Position numbers and translations under genes: made by a program
Source of the DNA: Nostoc sp. PCC 7524
Lineage (GTDB): Bacteria; Cyanobacteriota; Cyanobacteriia; Cyanobacteriales; Nostocaceae
Direction: 5' to 3'
DNA length: 64,000 nt
Assembly: GCF_000316645.1 (NCBI RefSeq)
Contig: NC_019684.1
Coordinates: 2,046,001 to 2,110,000, forward strand
The notes under the pieces: model-generated
The model's input: the letters and a program-made list of their open reading frames with translations, nothing else
Database searches by the model: none
What the model was told of the DNA's origin: nothing
Shown here: positions 56,683 to 64,000 of the stretch, piece after piece
How the letters are laid out: every line of letters begins with the position of its first letter
Position numbering within the stretch: the first letter of the stretch is position 1

Positions 56683-58065
56683 ATGACAAACCCTAGCCAA
56701 GAGCAAACAATTTCCTTTGAAGTAGCTTTAAGATTGGCAGATGCAGCCGTTTTTGCCAAAACCTCCCGACATTTAAAAAATATTGAAGTTGCGGTTTTGC
56801 GTGGTGCTTTACTAGGTCAAAAATACGATGAAATTGCTACAGCTAGTGGTTATACACCTGAATACATTAAGCACGATGTCGGGCCTAAATTATGGCAAAC
56901 TCTTTCATCTAGTTTGGGAGAAAAAGTCAGCAAAACTAATTTAATGGCAGTTTTGGCACAGCAAGCAACCACAGCCACCAGCCAAAAACCTGTTTTATCT
57001 GCCGTATCTCCCCAGATATCTAGCAACTTAGAACCACCAGTGGGACTCATACCACTAGAATCGGCGCTGTATGTTGAACGCCCCCCTGTAGAGTCTCGCT
57101 GTTATGAAGAGATTACCAGACTTGGTGCGTTAATTCGCATCAAAGCACCAAGTCAAATGGGGAAAACTTCCCTAATGGTGAGAATACTAGCTTATGCTAA
57201 AGAACAATCTAGCCAAAATGGGGATACTTCAGAAGTACACACAGTTGCACTCAGCTTACAACGAGCAGATAGAGCAATTTTTAGTGATTTAGATAAATTT
57301 TTGCGCTGGTTTTGTGCTGCTATTACGCGCAAACTGCATTTATCGCACCGTGTAGATGATTATTGGAGTGACACCTTTGGCAGCAAAAGTAACTGCACAG
57401 CTTATTTTGAAGACTGTGTGTTACCAGAGATTAATGGTGTTTTAGTATTAGCGTTAGATCAAGTTGATGAGGTATTCTTACACCCAGAAATAGCTGACGA
57501 TTTCTTTACATTATTGCGTTCTTGGTATGAAGAAGCAGCCTATGGAGATAGTGGCAATTCTCTCTGGCAAAATCTCCGGTTGGTGATTGTTCATTCTACA
57601 GAAGTTTATATTCCTTTAGATATTAATAAATCTCCCTTTAATGTGGGTTTAGCAATTGAGTTGCAAGCTTTTAACAAACAACAAGTTTTAGATTTAGCTC
57701 AACGTTATGGTTTGCACTTATCAGAGAGTGAACTATCTGCTTTGATAGCACTGGTTTCTGGACATCCATACCTGATACAGCAGGCACTTTATCACCTAGC
57801 GCAACAAGACCTAACTCTCAATCAATTGTTACAAACAGCCGCCACCGATGCAGGGATTTATAGTAATCATCTGCACAGACATTTACGTAGCCTGCAAGAA
57901 CATACACAATTAGCGGCTGCTTATGCACAGGTTTTGAATTCTCCCACACCAGTAGAGATAGAACAGCTGTTAGCCTTCAAGTTACACAGTATGGGACTCG
58001 TTACCCTGCTAGGAAATCAAGTAACACCCAGTTGTGAATTATATCGGCAATATTTTAAGGCCTAG
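56683..58065 (+). CDS. VMAP-type HTH domain + AAA-like ATPase
   Basis: The protein has 460 residues. Residues about 12-92 match the HTH-like domain found at the N-terminus of vWA-MoxR-associated proteins (ADAAVFAKTSRHLKNIE, then GYTPEYIKHDVGPKLWQTLS). The ATPase part (about 125-400) is of the AAA_35 type with P-loop SQMGKTSL near residue 155, Walker B VLALDQVDE near 255 and SGHPYLIQQALYHL near 363. The C-terminus has helical repeats but no WD40. It is downstream of the ParA-like gene and its 3' end overlaps the convergent DUF5132 gene by 11 bases. Ternary conflict or signalling modules use such domains; its exact task is unknown. Confidence 0.82.
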   Translation: MTNPSQEQTISFEVALRLADAAVFAKTSRHLKNIEVAVLRGALLGQKYDEIATASGYTPEYIKHDVGPKLWQTLSSSLGEKVSKTNLMAVLAQQATTATSQKPVLSAVSPQISSNLEPPVGLIPLESALYVERPPVESRCYEEITRLGALIRIKAPSQMGKTSLMVRILAYAKEQSSQNGDTSEVHTVALSLQRADRAIFSDLDKFLRWFCAAITRKLHLSHRVDDYWSDTFGSKSNCTAYFEDCVLPEINGVLVLALDQVDEVFLHPEIADDFFTLLRSWYEEAAYGDSGNSLWQNLRLVIVHSTEVYIPLDINKSPFNVGLAIELQAFNKQQVLDLAQRYGLHLSESELSALIALVSGHPYLIQQALYHLAQQDLTLNQLLQTAATDAGIYSNHLHRHLRSLQEHTQLAAAYAQVLNSPTPVEIEQLLAFKLHSMGLVTLLGNQVTPSCELYRQYFKA

Positions 58066-58327
58066 CTTCAGCCGATTTCATGCGTTCTTCACCAACTTCT
58101 GCCCTTGCTTCTGCAATGATGTCTTCCCAGGTTTCACCTAAGTCTGTGAGGGCGTGTTTATTGTTTTCATACAAGGCAATTCCCTTTTTGACAATTGCTT
58201 TCGCTAAGGGTCTACCAACCCCACCTATGACTGGTAATAATACAGGGATAAGAACTATACCTACAATCCCTGTAATTCCTAATCCTTCTGCTAAATCTCC
58301 CAGGTCGGGTAAAAGTTTAACTGACAT
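58055..58327 (-). CDS. DUF5132-like small membrane-associated protein
   Basis: This 90-residue protein has one hydrophobic segment (about residues 17-38, rich in Gly, Ile, Val and Leu) followed by GRPLAKAIVKKGIALYE and an acidic helical tail ending in ARAEVGEERM. This matches the DUF5132 pattern as I recall it. It probably sits in a membrane by its N-terminal half. The ATG at 58327 follows a TTAAAAATATG context without a strong ribosome-binding site. Its end overlaps the HTH-AAA gene convergently, so antisense effects are possible. Confidence 0.7.
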   Translation of the reverse strand: MSVKLLPDLGDLAEGLGITGIVGIVLIPVLLPVIGGVGRPLAKAIVKKGIALYENNKHALTDLGETWEDIIAEARAEVGEERMKSAEARP

Positions 58328-58372
58328 ATTTTTAACCCCCTGTTTTACTTAATTTAATTTTAACTTAAAAAC

Positions 58373-58759
58373 TTAGTCTTCTAAATTCCAACCCAGAGCA
58401 GTGGCAACTTGACCAGCTAATTCTAACGGATTAAAGGGTTTAGCGATCGCAGTTACCATTCCTAGTTGTGAGTAACGACGGCGATCAGTAGCTTGGATTT
58501 TGGCGGTTAATAAAATCACAGGTATGTCTTTAGTAACTGGATTGGCTTGCAGTTTCTCAAAGGTAGCGATACCATCCATATCTGGCATCATCACATCTAA
58601 AAGAATGGCATCTGGTTGACAAGCTGCGGCTTGGCTAATTCCTTCTTTGCCAGAACTCGCTGTCATCACTTCCCAGCCTGCGACTGTTTCTAGGCAGATT
58701 TTGGCGACTTCTTGAATATATTGCTCGTTATCAACCACTAGAATTCGCTTGGTGTTCAT
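58373..58759 (-). CDS. Stand-alone response regulator receiver protein
   Basis: This 128-residue single REC domain has the acidic pair region VVDNEQ (the first acid is Asp, the second position is Asn), phosphoacceptor Asp in AILLDVMMPDMDG near residue 55, LLTAK with the conserved Thr, and Lys in IAKPF. No output domain is present, so it works as a phosphate shuttle or by protein contact. Its start overlaps the end of the giant hybrid kinase gene by 29 bases, which means co-transcription and probable function in the same phosphorelay. Confidence 0.92.
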   Translation of the reverse strand: MNTKRILVVDNEQYIQEVAKICLETVAGWEVMTASSGKEGISQAAACQPDAILLDVMMPDMDGIATFEKLQANPVTKDIPVILLTAKIQATDRRRYSQLGMVTAIAKPFNPLELAGQVATALGWNLED

Positions 58760-61700
58760 AACTGCTAGCCTCTTGTATGTTATGGGTAATTCGTTGCAGT
58801 AGTTCTATCACCCGTTGTTCAAATTCTTGGGTGGTGATCCGTCCTTTGGTCAAAAATTCTGTATTTCCTAGCTTAAGTCTTTTACGCTCTGATTCATCCA
58901 AATCTTGGGCTGAATATACTACTAAAGGAATGTTACACAGGCGATTATGTTGCTGTAGCCAATCTACCACTGTAAAACCGTCAATTTCGGGCAGAATCAA
59001 ATCCAGAATCAATAAATCAGGATTCACTTCTTGGCTAAGACGGATGGCTTCTCTACCTGTTCTGGCTTGGAAGGTTTCAATATCATGGCGTTCAAACAGG
59101 GTACTCAGTAAGTCTGCTAAATCAGCATCATCTTCCACAATCAAAATCCTAGCTCGCTGGGACGATTTCGCAATGACTGTTCTCAGGGAATGTAAGAGAT
59201 AGCTTTCTTGGACTGGTTTACTCACCCAATCCACAAAGTCTGCGCTTTTTTGGCTACTGCTGCTTTGCTTGTAGACACTGCAAATCACAATGGGAATGTC
59301 TTGAGTTTCGGCTCGTTCTTTCAATAATGCCATCGTTTCCCAACCATTCATCCCAGGCATGAGTAAATCTAGTAAAATCACATCAGGATGTTGGTGAGAT
59401 GCTAAGGCGATCGCATCTTCACCACTAGCTACAGTTATGACTCGATATCCCCCTCTCTCTAACAGCGTTTGTAGTTCAATGCGAATTACAGGATCATCGT
59501 CGCAGACTAAGACTAGGGGGGAGTGGGGAGTGGGGAGGGGGGAGTGGGCAATGGGGGAGGAGTCTACTAATTCTAGACTGGGGGAAACTGGTAAAATCGG
59601 TAATGTAAAGTAAAAGGTGCTGCCTTCCCCTAGGACACTTTCTACCCAAATCCGCCCACCGTGCTGTTGTACAATACTCTGACAAATGGCCAAGCCTAAA
59701 CCTGTACCGTCATGGTTGCGGGAATCGGAAGAATCTACCTGTTGAAACCGTTCAAAAATAGTCTGGAGTTTGTCAGTAGGAATACCGCGTCCAGTATCTT
59801 TGACTGTCAGTAAGATTTCATCACCGTACTGTTGACCTACCAACCAGACAGTTTTTTCCGGCGTGGAGAATTTTATCGCATTACTTAGCAAATTAGTCAA
59901 GGTCTGTACAATCCGATCTGGATCTACCCATAGTTGCACTGGTGGGCTAGAAATTGAGAGTTTTACCTGTGCTTTATTCGCTAAGGGCTGCATAATACTG
60001 ACGGCTGATTCAATCAATTCGGTCAGGTTGCAGGTTTCTCGTTCCATTTTTACCTTACCTGACTCGATGCGCTCAATGTCTAGGATGTCATTAATCAAAC
60101 GAACTAAACGCTCTGTACTATCGGTAGCAATTTGCAGCAGGCGTTTACCTTGCTCAGAGTCTGCTGACAATAAACCACTGGTGAGCATTCCCAAGGAGCC
60201 ATGTATTGAAGTCAGGGGAGTGCGGAGTTCATGGCTGACTACAGACACAAACTCATCTTTCATCCGCCCAATTTGTTTTTGCTCTGTAACATCACGCAGG
60301 ATAACTGTATAAATTACCTCGTTATTTATATGCAGTTTTGATATAGAAGCCTCTGCGGGGAATTCCGTTCCATCCTTGCGACAACCATATATTTCCCGCC
60401 GTTCTCCCATGCGCCGTGCCATGCTAGGAGATTGTCTAAAACCGGTGACGTGCTGACGGTGAGCCTCGGCAAAACGCTGGGGTAAGAGAACATTCAGGCT
60501 CTGTCCGATAATTTCTTGGGCAGAGTAGCCAAATATTTTCTCGGCTCCTTGGTTAAAGATGGTGATTTTTTGGCTACCATCAATAGAAATGATGGCATCA
60601 TCGGCAATATCTAAAATCCGGGCTAGTCTAACTTGGGAAATCCTTAGTTCTGCCTCTACGCGCTGACGTTCTTCTAGTTCAGAATGCAACTGTCGGTTGA
60701 CGTTGACTAACTCTGCCGTTCTCTCGGCGACTCTTAACTCTAGTTCATTATTAGCTGTTTGTAGGGCGGCTGCGATTTGTTTGCGATTGCTGATATCTTT
60801 GGCTGTCCCCAGCATTCGGACTGCTACACCAGATGGGTTGTAGTAGAGTTTACCTGTACCCTCAACCCAGTGAATGCTACCATCTGGCCAGACGACGCGA
60901 AATTCATGATTAAAATCAGTTTTGTGTTGTTGGGCTGTATGGAATGCTTGCTCTAACCCTGGCCAGTCTTCCGGGAAAACACAGGCTTGAAATGTTTTAT
61001 AAGAGTCATTAAAATTACCTGGCTCCAGACCAAATAACCGCGCATGACTATCAGACCATGTGATGTGGTTGGTGGTCAAGTCCCAATCCCAAATGCCTAG
61101 ATTAACTGCTTCCAGAACCAGGGCGAGACTTTCTTCACTTTCTCGCAGGGCTGTTTCAGCTCGTTGGCGATCGCGCTGATTACGTAATGCTAAAATTCCA
61201 TAGGCTAAGTCTGCTGTTAACTCTTCTAAAAGTTTCACCTCATTCACATCAAAAGCATCTGGTTCAGCAGCATAAAGATTCAACGCTCCAAAAGCTTGAC
61301 CATTAGCTAGTAAAGGTAAAGCAATAGAAGCCGCATAACCCCGACTGATAGCTTGACACCGCCAAATTTCATAACGGCTATCGGTCAAAATATTTTGAAT
61401 AATTGTAGTTTTGCCTGTACGGATGGCGCTACCTGTCGGCCCTTGACCACGAATCGTATCAGCCCAGGTAAGATGGAGAGATTGCAGATATCCATCCTCA
61501 TAGCCTGCTTGAGCCACAGGGCGAATATTCTTGAGTGTATCATGTTCCGCGTAGGCTACCCAGGCCAAGCGATAGCCCCCGACTTTGACAATAATTTCAC
61601 AAACTTGATGCAGTAAATCGTTTTCGTCTTGGGCGCGACAGAGTACCTGATTACAGTTACTCAATGTTTGCAATGTCCGATTGACTCGCTGAATTTCTGC

Positions 61701-63998
61701 TTCTACTTGTTTGTAATCGGTAGTATCTCGTGTAATTGCCAACTGCACCAAGCTACCATTTGCGGTGTTATGCAAAGGTACAGCATGAGTTGCCATCCAA
61801 CGCCGATGACCCTGACAAGTGATAATCTCGAATTCTAGACTACCTTTTTGTCCTTGACACACACTTGCATTCAGTTGGCGAAATGCTTGTTGGTACTCAG
61901 GCGCAATGAAATTATACACAGACTGCCCCACTACTGCGCCAGGGTGATCAGCTTCGAGGATCGCCAAACCGGCAGGATTGATTTCCAATATAGTCCCATC
62001 AGCCGCCACAATTTTGACACACTCTGGTTCAGCATCAAAGATGGCGCGTCCGTTGGTGAAGAAGGGAGTGGGGAGTGGGTAGTGGGGATTGGGGAGTGGG
62101 GATTGGGGACTGGGGACTGGGGACTGAGTAAAAGATTTTTCTTGTTCTCCTCTACTCCCCTGCTCCTCTGCACCCCTGCACCCCTGCTTACCTCCTACCT
62201 CCTTCTGGCTGACTCGTCGTAGCAGTTTCACCCGTTCTAGGCGATTGATAATCCGTGTTACCAGTTCTGGCCCGATGATGGGTTTGCTTACGAAGTCGTC
62301 AGCACCAACGCTGTAGACTTGATTAACGATTTCTGCGTCGCTGTGAACGGTGAGAAATAGTATTGGTAACTCGCTCCATTGGGCATCGTTACGAACTACT
62401 TGACATAGTTCTATGCCGTTAGTGTGGGGCATTTCTACATCCAGAATTAATAAATCTGGGGTTTCGGCTTTTAATGTTTCCCAAAAACGGCGAGGATCAT
62501 CTAGGGTAATGACTTTTAGCCCCCAAGGATGGAGGAGGGTTTGCAATAAGGCGAGAATTTTGGGATCGTCGTCTACAGCTAATACTTTGGCTTCGGCGTT
62601 GGGAACTTGTTGTAAAATTTGAGCGATCGCTCCCATAACCTCAGATGCAGGTTGGGGTTTCTGTAAAAAGGTGTGTTCCCCTTGACGCGCTAGTTGTAGA
62701 CGGTGCTGAAAATCTGTCTGTTCTGTGAAAACTATGACTGGTACAGGTGGTTTACATTGGGCTAGTTCTGCTAAGAAATTCAAACTATCTTCTTGATGGG
62801 CAGAAACACCAGGATTAAGTAGCACTAAACTGGGATGCTCTTGGTATAGTATGTTTCTAGCTTGCTTGAGATTGGTAGTAGTCGTCACTTGCCATTCTCC
62901 ACCAGTCGATGCTTGTGTTAACTGTTCAGCTAAAACAGCATCCCTATCAACTACCAATACCAAGGGCAGTGAATGATTCACAGATGGCGAAGATTCGGCT
63001 CCTGGTTGTTGCCCTGCAACTTCTTGGCGCAATGCTTGCACCCAATTCTGTACCTTGGTAATCTCTTTCGGAGTCCAATTTGGCTCAGATTTCAATAGCT
63101 GTTCAATTTTGCGTGCTAATTTCGAGCCTTCAGGTAAACCAAACGTCCCCAAAGATCCTGCTAAAGTATGGGCTTCTTGTCTAGCTTGCAAATGTAATTC
63201 TAAATTTAAAGCCCCTTGGGTAATAGCTAATGCTGCCTGTTCTATAACTCTAACTTGCTGATCCACCCGCCCGTAAAATTTTCGCCAAATGCCTGCTATG
63301 GCTGTCAGTGTGGTATCCGACTGAGACTTACCACCAGACTGAGATTTTTCCTTCTTCCCTGCTCCCTTGCTTTCTTCCTCTTGGGGTTTGAGTCGATAGC
63401 CAATACCATAAACTGTTTCAATTAAATCACTAGCAGCCCCCACATTTCTGAGCTTCATGCGTAAGCCTTTTATATGGGTGCGGACTGCTTCCTCACCGGG
63501 AGTATCTTCATAAGACCAAAGATGCTCTAAAATCATTGAACAGCTAAACACCCGGCGGCGATTTCGCAAAAATAACTCTAAAAGTGCATATTCTTTAGGA
63601 GTTAGTGATAGTAATTGCTCTCCATAGGTAACTTCACAACTGCTAGGGTCAAGCTGTAAATTACCACATTCTAAAATTGGTTGTGATATTGTCCCTCCTC
63701 GTCGCAACAGCGCCCGTACACGGGCAACCAATTCTTCTTCATCAAAGGGTTTGACTACATAATCATCTGCACCTGCATCTAAACCAATGGCTTTTTCATG
63801 ACTACTATCACAACCTGTTAATAACAGGATGGGCATTTGCCGCCCATTTGACCTAATTTGCCGACAAAGACTAATACCATCCCGCTTGGGCAGCATGACA
63901 TCTAAAAGAATTAAATCATAATCATAAGTTTGGATTAAATCCCAAGCCGCATCACCATCAGTTGCCACTTCCACTACATAGTTTTGATTTGTGAGAAC
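58731..63998 (-). CDS. Giant hybrid histidine kinase with N-terminal OmpR-type DNA-binding response regulator, 5'-truncated by the window
   Basis: The frame is open through the right edge, so about 20 N-terminal residues are missing. The visible part has about 1,755 residues. Order: REC1 (LLDVMLPKRDG) and OmpR winged helix (LTPKEYALLELF), Hpt domain with HTLAGSLG (His codon 63168-63170), REC2 with Asn for the phosphoacceptor Asp (LVLLNPG, 62814-62816), REC3, Pro-rich linker, PAS, GAF, two further PAS, HisKA with SHELRTP (His codon 60231-60233), HATPase with DTGRGIP and GTGLGLAI, then REC4 and REC5. One chain thus holds sensor, kinase, relay and DNA-binding output. No membrane span is evident, so it is cytoplasmic. 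A single-domain response regulator gene overlaps its 3' end. Confidence 0.93.
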   Translation of the reverse strand, partial: VLTNQNYVVEVATDGDAAWDLIQTYDYDLILLDVMLPKRDGISLCRQIRSNGRQMPILLLTGCDSSHEKAIGLDAGADDYVVKPFDEEELVARVRALLRRGGTISQPILECGNLQLDPSSCEVTYGEQLLSLTPKEYALLELFLRNRRRVFSCSMILEHLWSYEDTPGEEAVRTHIKGLRMKLRNVGAASDLIETVYGIGYRLKPQEEESKGAGKKEKSQSGGKSQSDTTLTAIAGIWRKFYGRVDQQVRVIEQAALAITQGALNLELHLQARQEAHTLAGSLGTFGLPEGSKLARKIEQLLKSEPNWTPKEITKVQNWVQALRQEVAGQQPGAESSPSVNHSLPLVLVVDRDAVLAEQLTQASTGGEWQVTTTTNLKQARNILYQEHPSLVLLNPGVSAHQEDSLNFLAELAQCKPPVPVIVFTEQTDFQHRLQLARQGEHTFLQKPQPASEVMGAIAQILQQVPNAEAKVLAVDDDPKILALLQTLLHPWGLKVITLDDPRRFWETLKAETPDLLILDVEMPHTNGIELCQVVRNDAQWSELPILFLTVHSDAEIVNQVYSVGADDFVSKPIIGPELVTRIINRLERVKLLRRVSQKEVGGKQGCRGAEEQGSRGEQEKSFTQSPVPSPQSPLPNPHYPLPTPFFTNGRAIFDAEPECVKIVAADGTILEINPAGLAILEADHPGAVVGQSVYNFIAPEYQQAFRQLNASVCQGQKGSLEFEIITCQGHRRWMATHAVPLHNTANGSLVQLAITRDTTDYKQVEAEIQRVNRTLQTLSNCNQVLCRAQDENDLLHQVCEIIVKVGGYRLAWVAYAEHDTLKNIRPVAQAGYEDGYLQSLHLTWADTIRGQGPTGSAIRTGKTTIIQNILTDSRYEIWRCQAISRGYAASIALPLLANGQAFGALNLYAAEPDAFDVNEVKLLEELTADLAYGILALRNQRDRQRAETALRESEESLALVLEAVNLGIWDWDLTTNHITWSDSHARLFGLEPGNFNDSYKTFQACVFPEDWPGLEQAFHTAQQHKTDFNHEFRVVWPDGSIHWVEGTGKLYYNPSGVAVRMLGTAKDISNRKQIAAALQTANNELELRVAERTAELVNVNRQLHSELEERQRVEAELRISQVRLARILDIADDAIISIDGSQKITIFNQGAEKIFGYSAQEIIGQSLNVLLPQRFAEAHRQHVTGFRQSPSMARRMGERREIYGCRKDGTEFPAEASISKLHINNEVIYTVILRDVTEQKQIGRMKDEFVSVVSHELRTPLTSIHGSLGMLTSGLLSADSEQGKRLLQIATDSTERLVRLINDILDIERIESGKVKMERETCNLTELIESAVSIMQPLANKAQVKLSISSPPVQLWVDPDRIVQTLTNLLSNAIKFSTPEKTVWLVGQQYGDEILLTVKDTGRGIPTDKLQTIFERFQQVDSSDSRNHDGTGLGLAICQSIVQQHGGRIWVESVLGEGSTFYFTLPILPVSPSLELVDSSPIAHSPLPTPHSPLVLVCDDDPVIRIELQTLLERGGYRVITVASGEDAIALASHQHPDVILLDLLMPGMNGWETMALLKERAETQDIPIVICSVYKQSSSSQKSADFVDWVSKPVQESYLLHSLRTVIAKSSQRARILIVEDDADLADLLSTLFERHDIETFQARTGREAIRLSQEVNPDLLILDLILPEIDGFTVVDWLQQHNRLCNIPLVVYSAQDLDESERKRLKLGNTEFLTKGRITTQEFEQRVIELLQRITHNIQEASSYEHQANSSG
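59515..59559. repeat. Heptad-type repeats translated between HATPase and REC4 of the giant kinase
   Basis: GGGGAGT/GGGGAGG-type units lie in frame. Read on the minus strand they encode a Pro/Ser/His-rich linker (IAHSPLPTPHSPL) just before the REC4 domain. Confidence 0.85.
62064..62127. repeat. Heptad repeats translated between REC3 and the first PAS of the giant kinase
   Basis: About nine GGGGATT/GGGGACT/GGGGAGT units lie in frame. On the minus strand they encode a Pro-rich linker (SPVPSPQSPLPNPHYPLPT). A Gln/Gly/Glu-rich stretch just before it is also encoded by low-complexity DNA (62140-62190). Confidence 0.9.
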
Positions 63999-64000
63999 GG

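Noticed and set aside
59863..60312. Plus-strand 149-codon frame in the kinase gene
   Set aside because: It is antisense to the HisKA/HATPase core, which has clear motifs on the minus strand.

Overview
The window reads as chromosomal DNA of a filamentous, Nostoc/Anabaena-type cyanobacterium. The octamer GCGATCGC (HIP1) is scattered through genes and spacers. Many intergenic spacers carry heptanucleotide tandem repeats of the GGGGATT/GGGGACT kind typical of such genomes. The gene families (giant Ig/cadherin/YD-repeat proteins, WD40 STAND ATPases, DUF4278, DUF5132, giant hybrid kinases) also fit. No rRNA, tRNA, CRISPR array or intact transposon was found.

Layout. 1-12.84 kb: the 3' part of one giant secreted/surface polymorphic-toxin-like protein, cut off by the left window edge. 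It has Ig/cadherin-like domains, a von Willebrand A domain interrupted by a PPC-like repeat array, YD/Rhs repeats, an Rhs cleavage motif and a GIY-YIG-like C-terminal tip. 12.84-14.03 kb: a repeat-rich island with a hicBA toxin-antitoxin pair and the first 28 codons of a zeta-toxin-like gene. 14.08-20.54 kb: a group suggesting purine/nucleoside handling, with a MobA-like nucleotidyltransferase, an ureidoglycolate lyase-like protein, a DoxX protein and a complete BMP-type ABC importer. 20.7-34.8 kb: ordinary single genes, namely a Ser/Thr kinase, an acyltransferase, a small helical protein, a PacL-like P2 ATPase, a GspE N-domain protein, a Crp/Fnr regulator, an M61 peptidase, an AIM24 protein, formamidase, a half-size TauE protein and an HtrA protease. 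35-38.1 kb: sulfate ABC importer genes (binding protein, CysT, CysW) with no ATPase gene. 38.35-47.76 kb: a membrane/ion-stress neighbourhood with an HMA-like/PAP2 fusion, an AAA-like protein with Arg in place of the Walker A Lys, a second P-type ATPase with an altered ion site, a universal stress protein, an alpha/beta hydrolase-like protein with Asp at the nucleophile elbow, and FtsH.

47.8-64 kb: a signalling region. It holds an AAA-WD40 protein (14 WD repeats), a DUF4278 protein, an NB-ARC-WD40 protein (14 WD repeats), a ParA/MinD-like ATPase, a VMAP-type HTH + AAA protein, a DUF5132 protein, a stand-alone response regulator and a giant hybrid histidine kinase that runs off the right edge. 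The NB-ARC-WD40 gene is divergent from the ParA-like and HTH-AAA pair, so these three may form one sensing module; this is inference from gene order.

Most interesting points: the vWA domain split by a beta-repeat array with complementary half-repeats at its two borders; heptanucleotide repeats translated in frame as Pro-rich linkers at three places in two signalling proteins; the Asp-for-Ser hydrolase; the Arg Walker A protein beside a P-type ATPase; and the NB-ARC/ParA/HTH-AAA cluster. All calls rest on reading the sequence and remembered family motifs. No database search was run.
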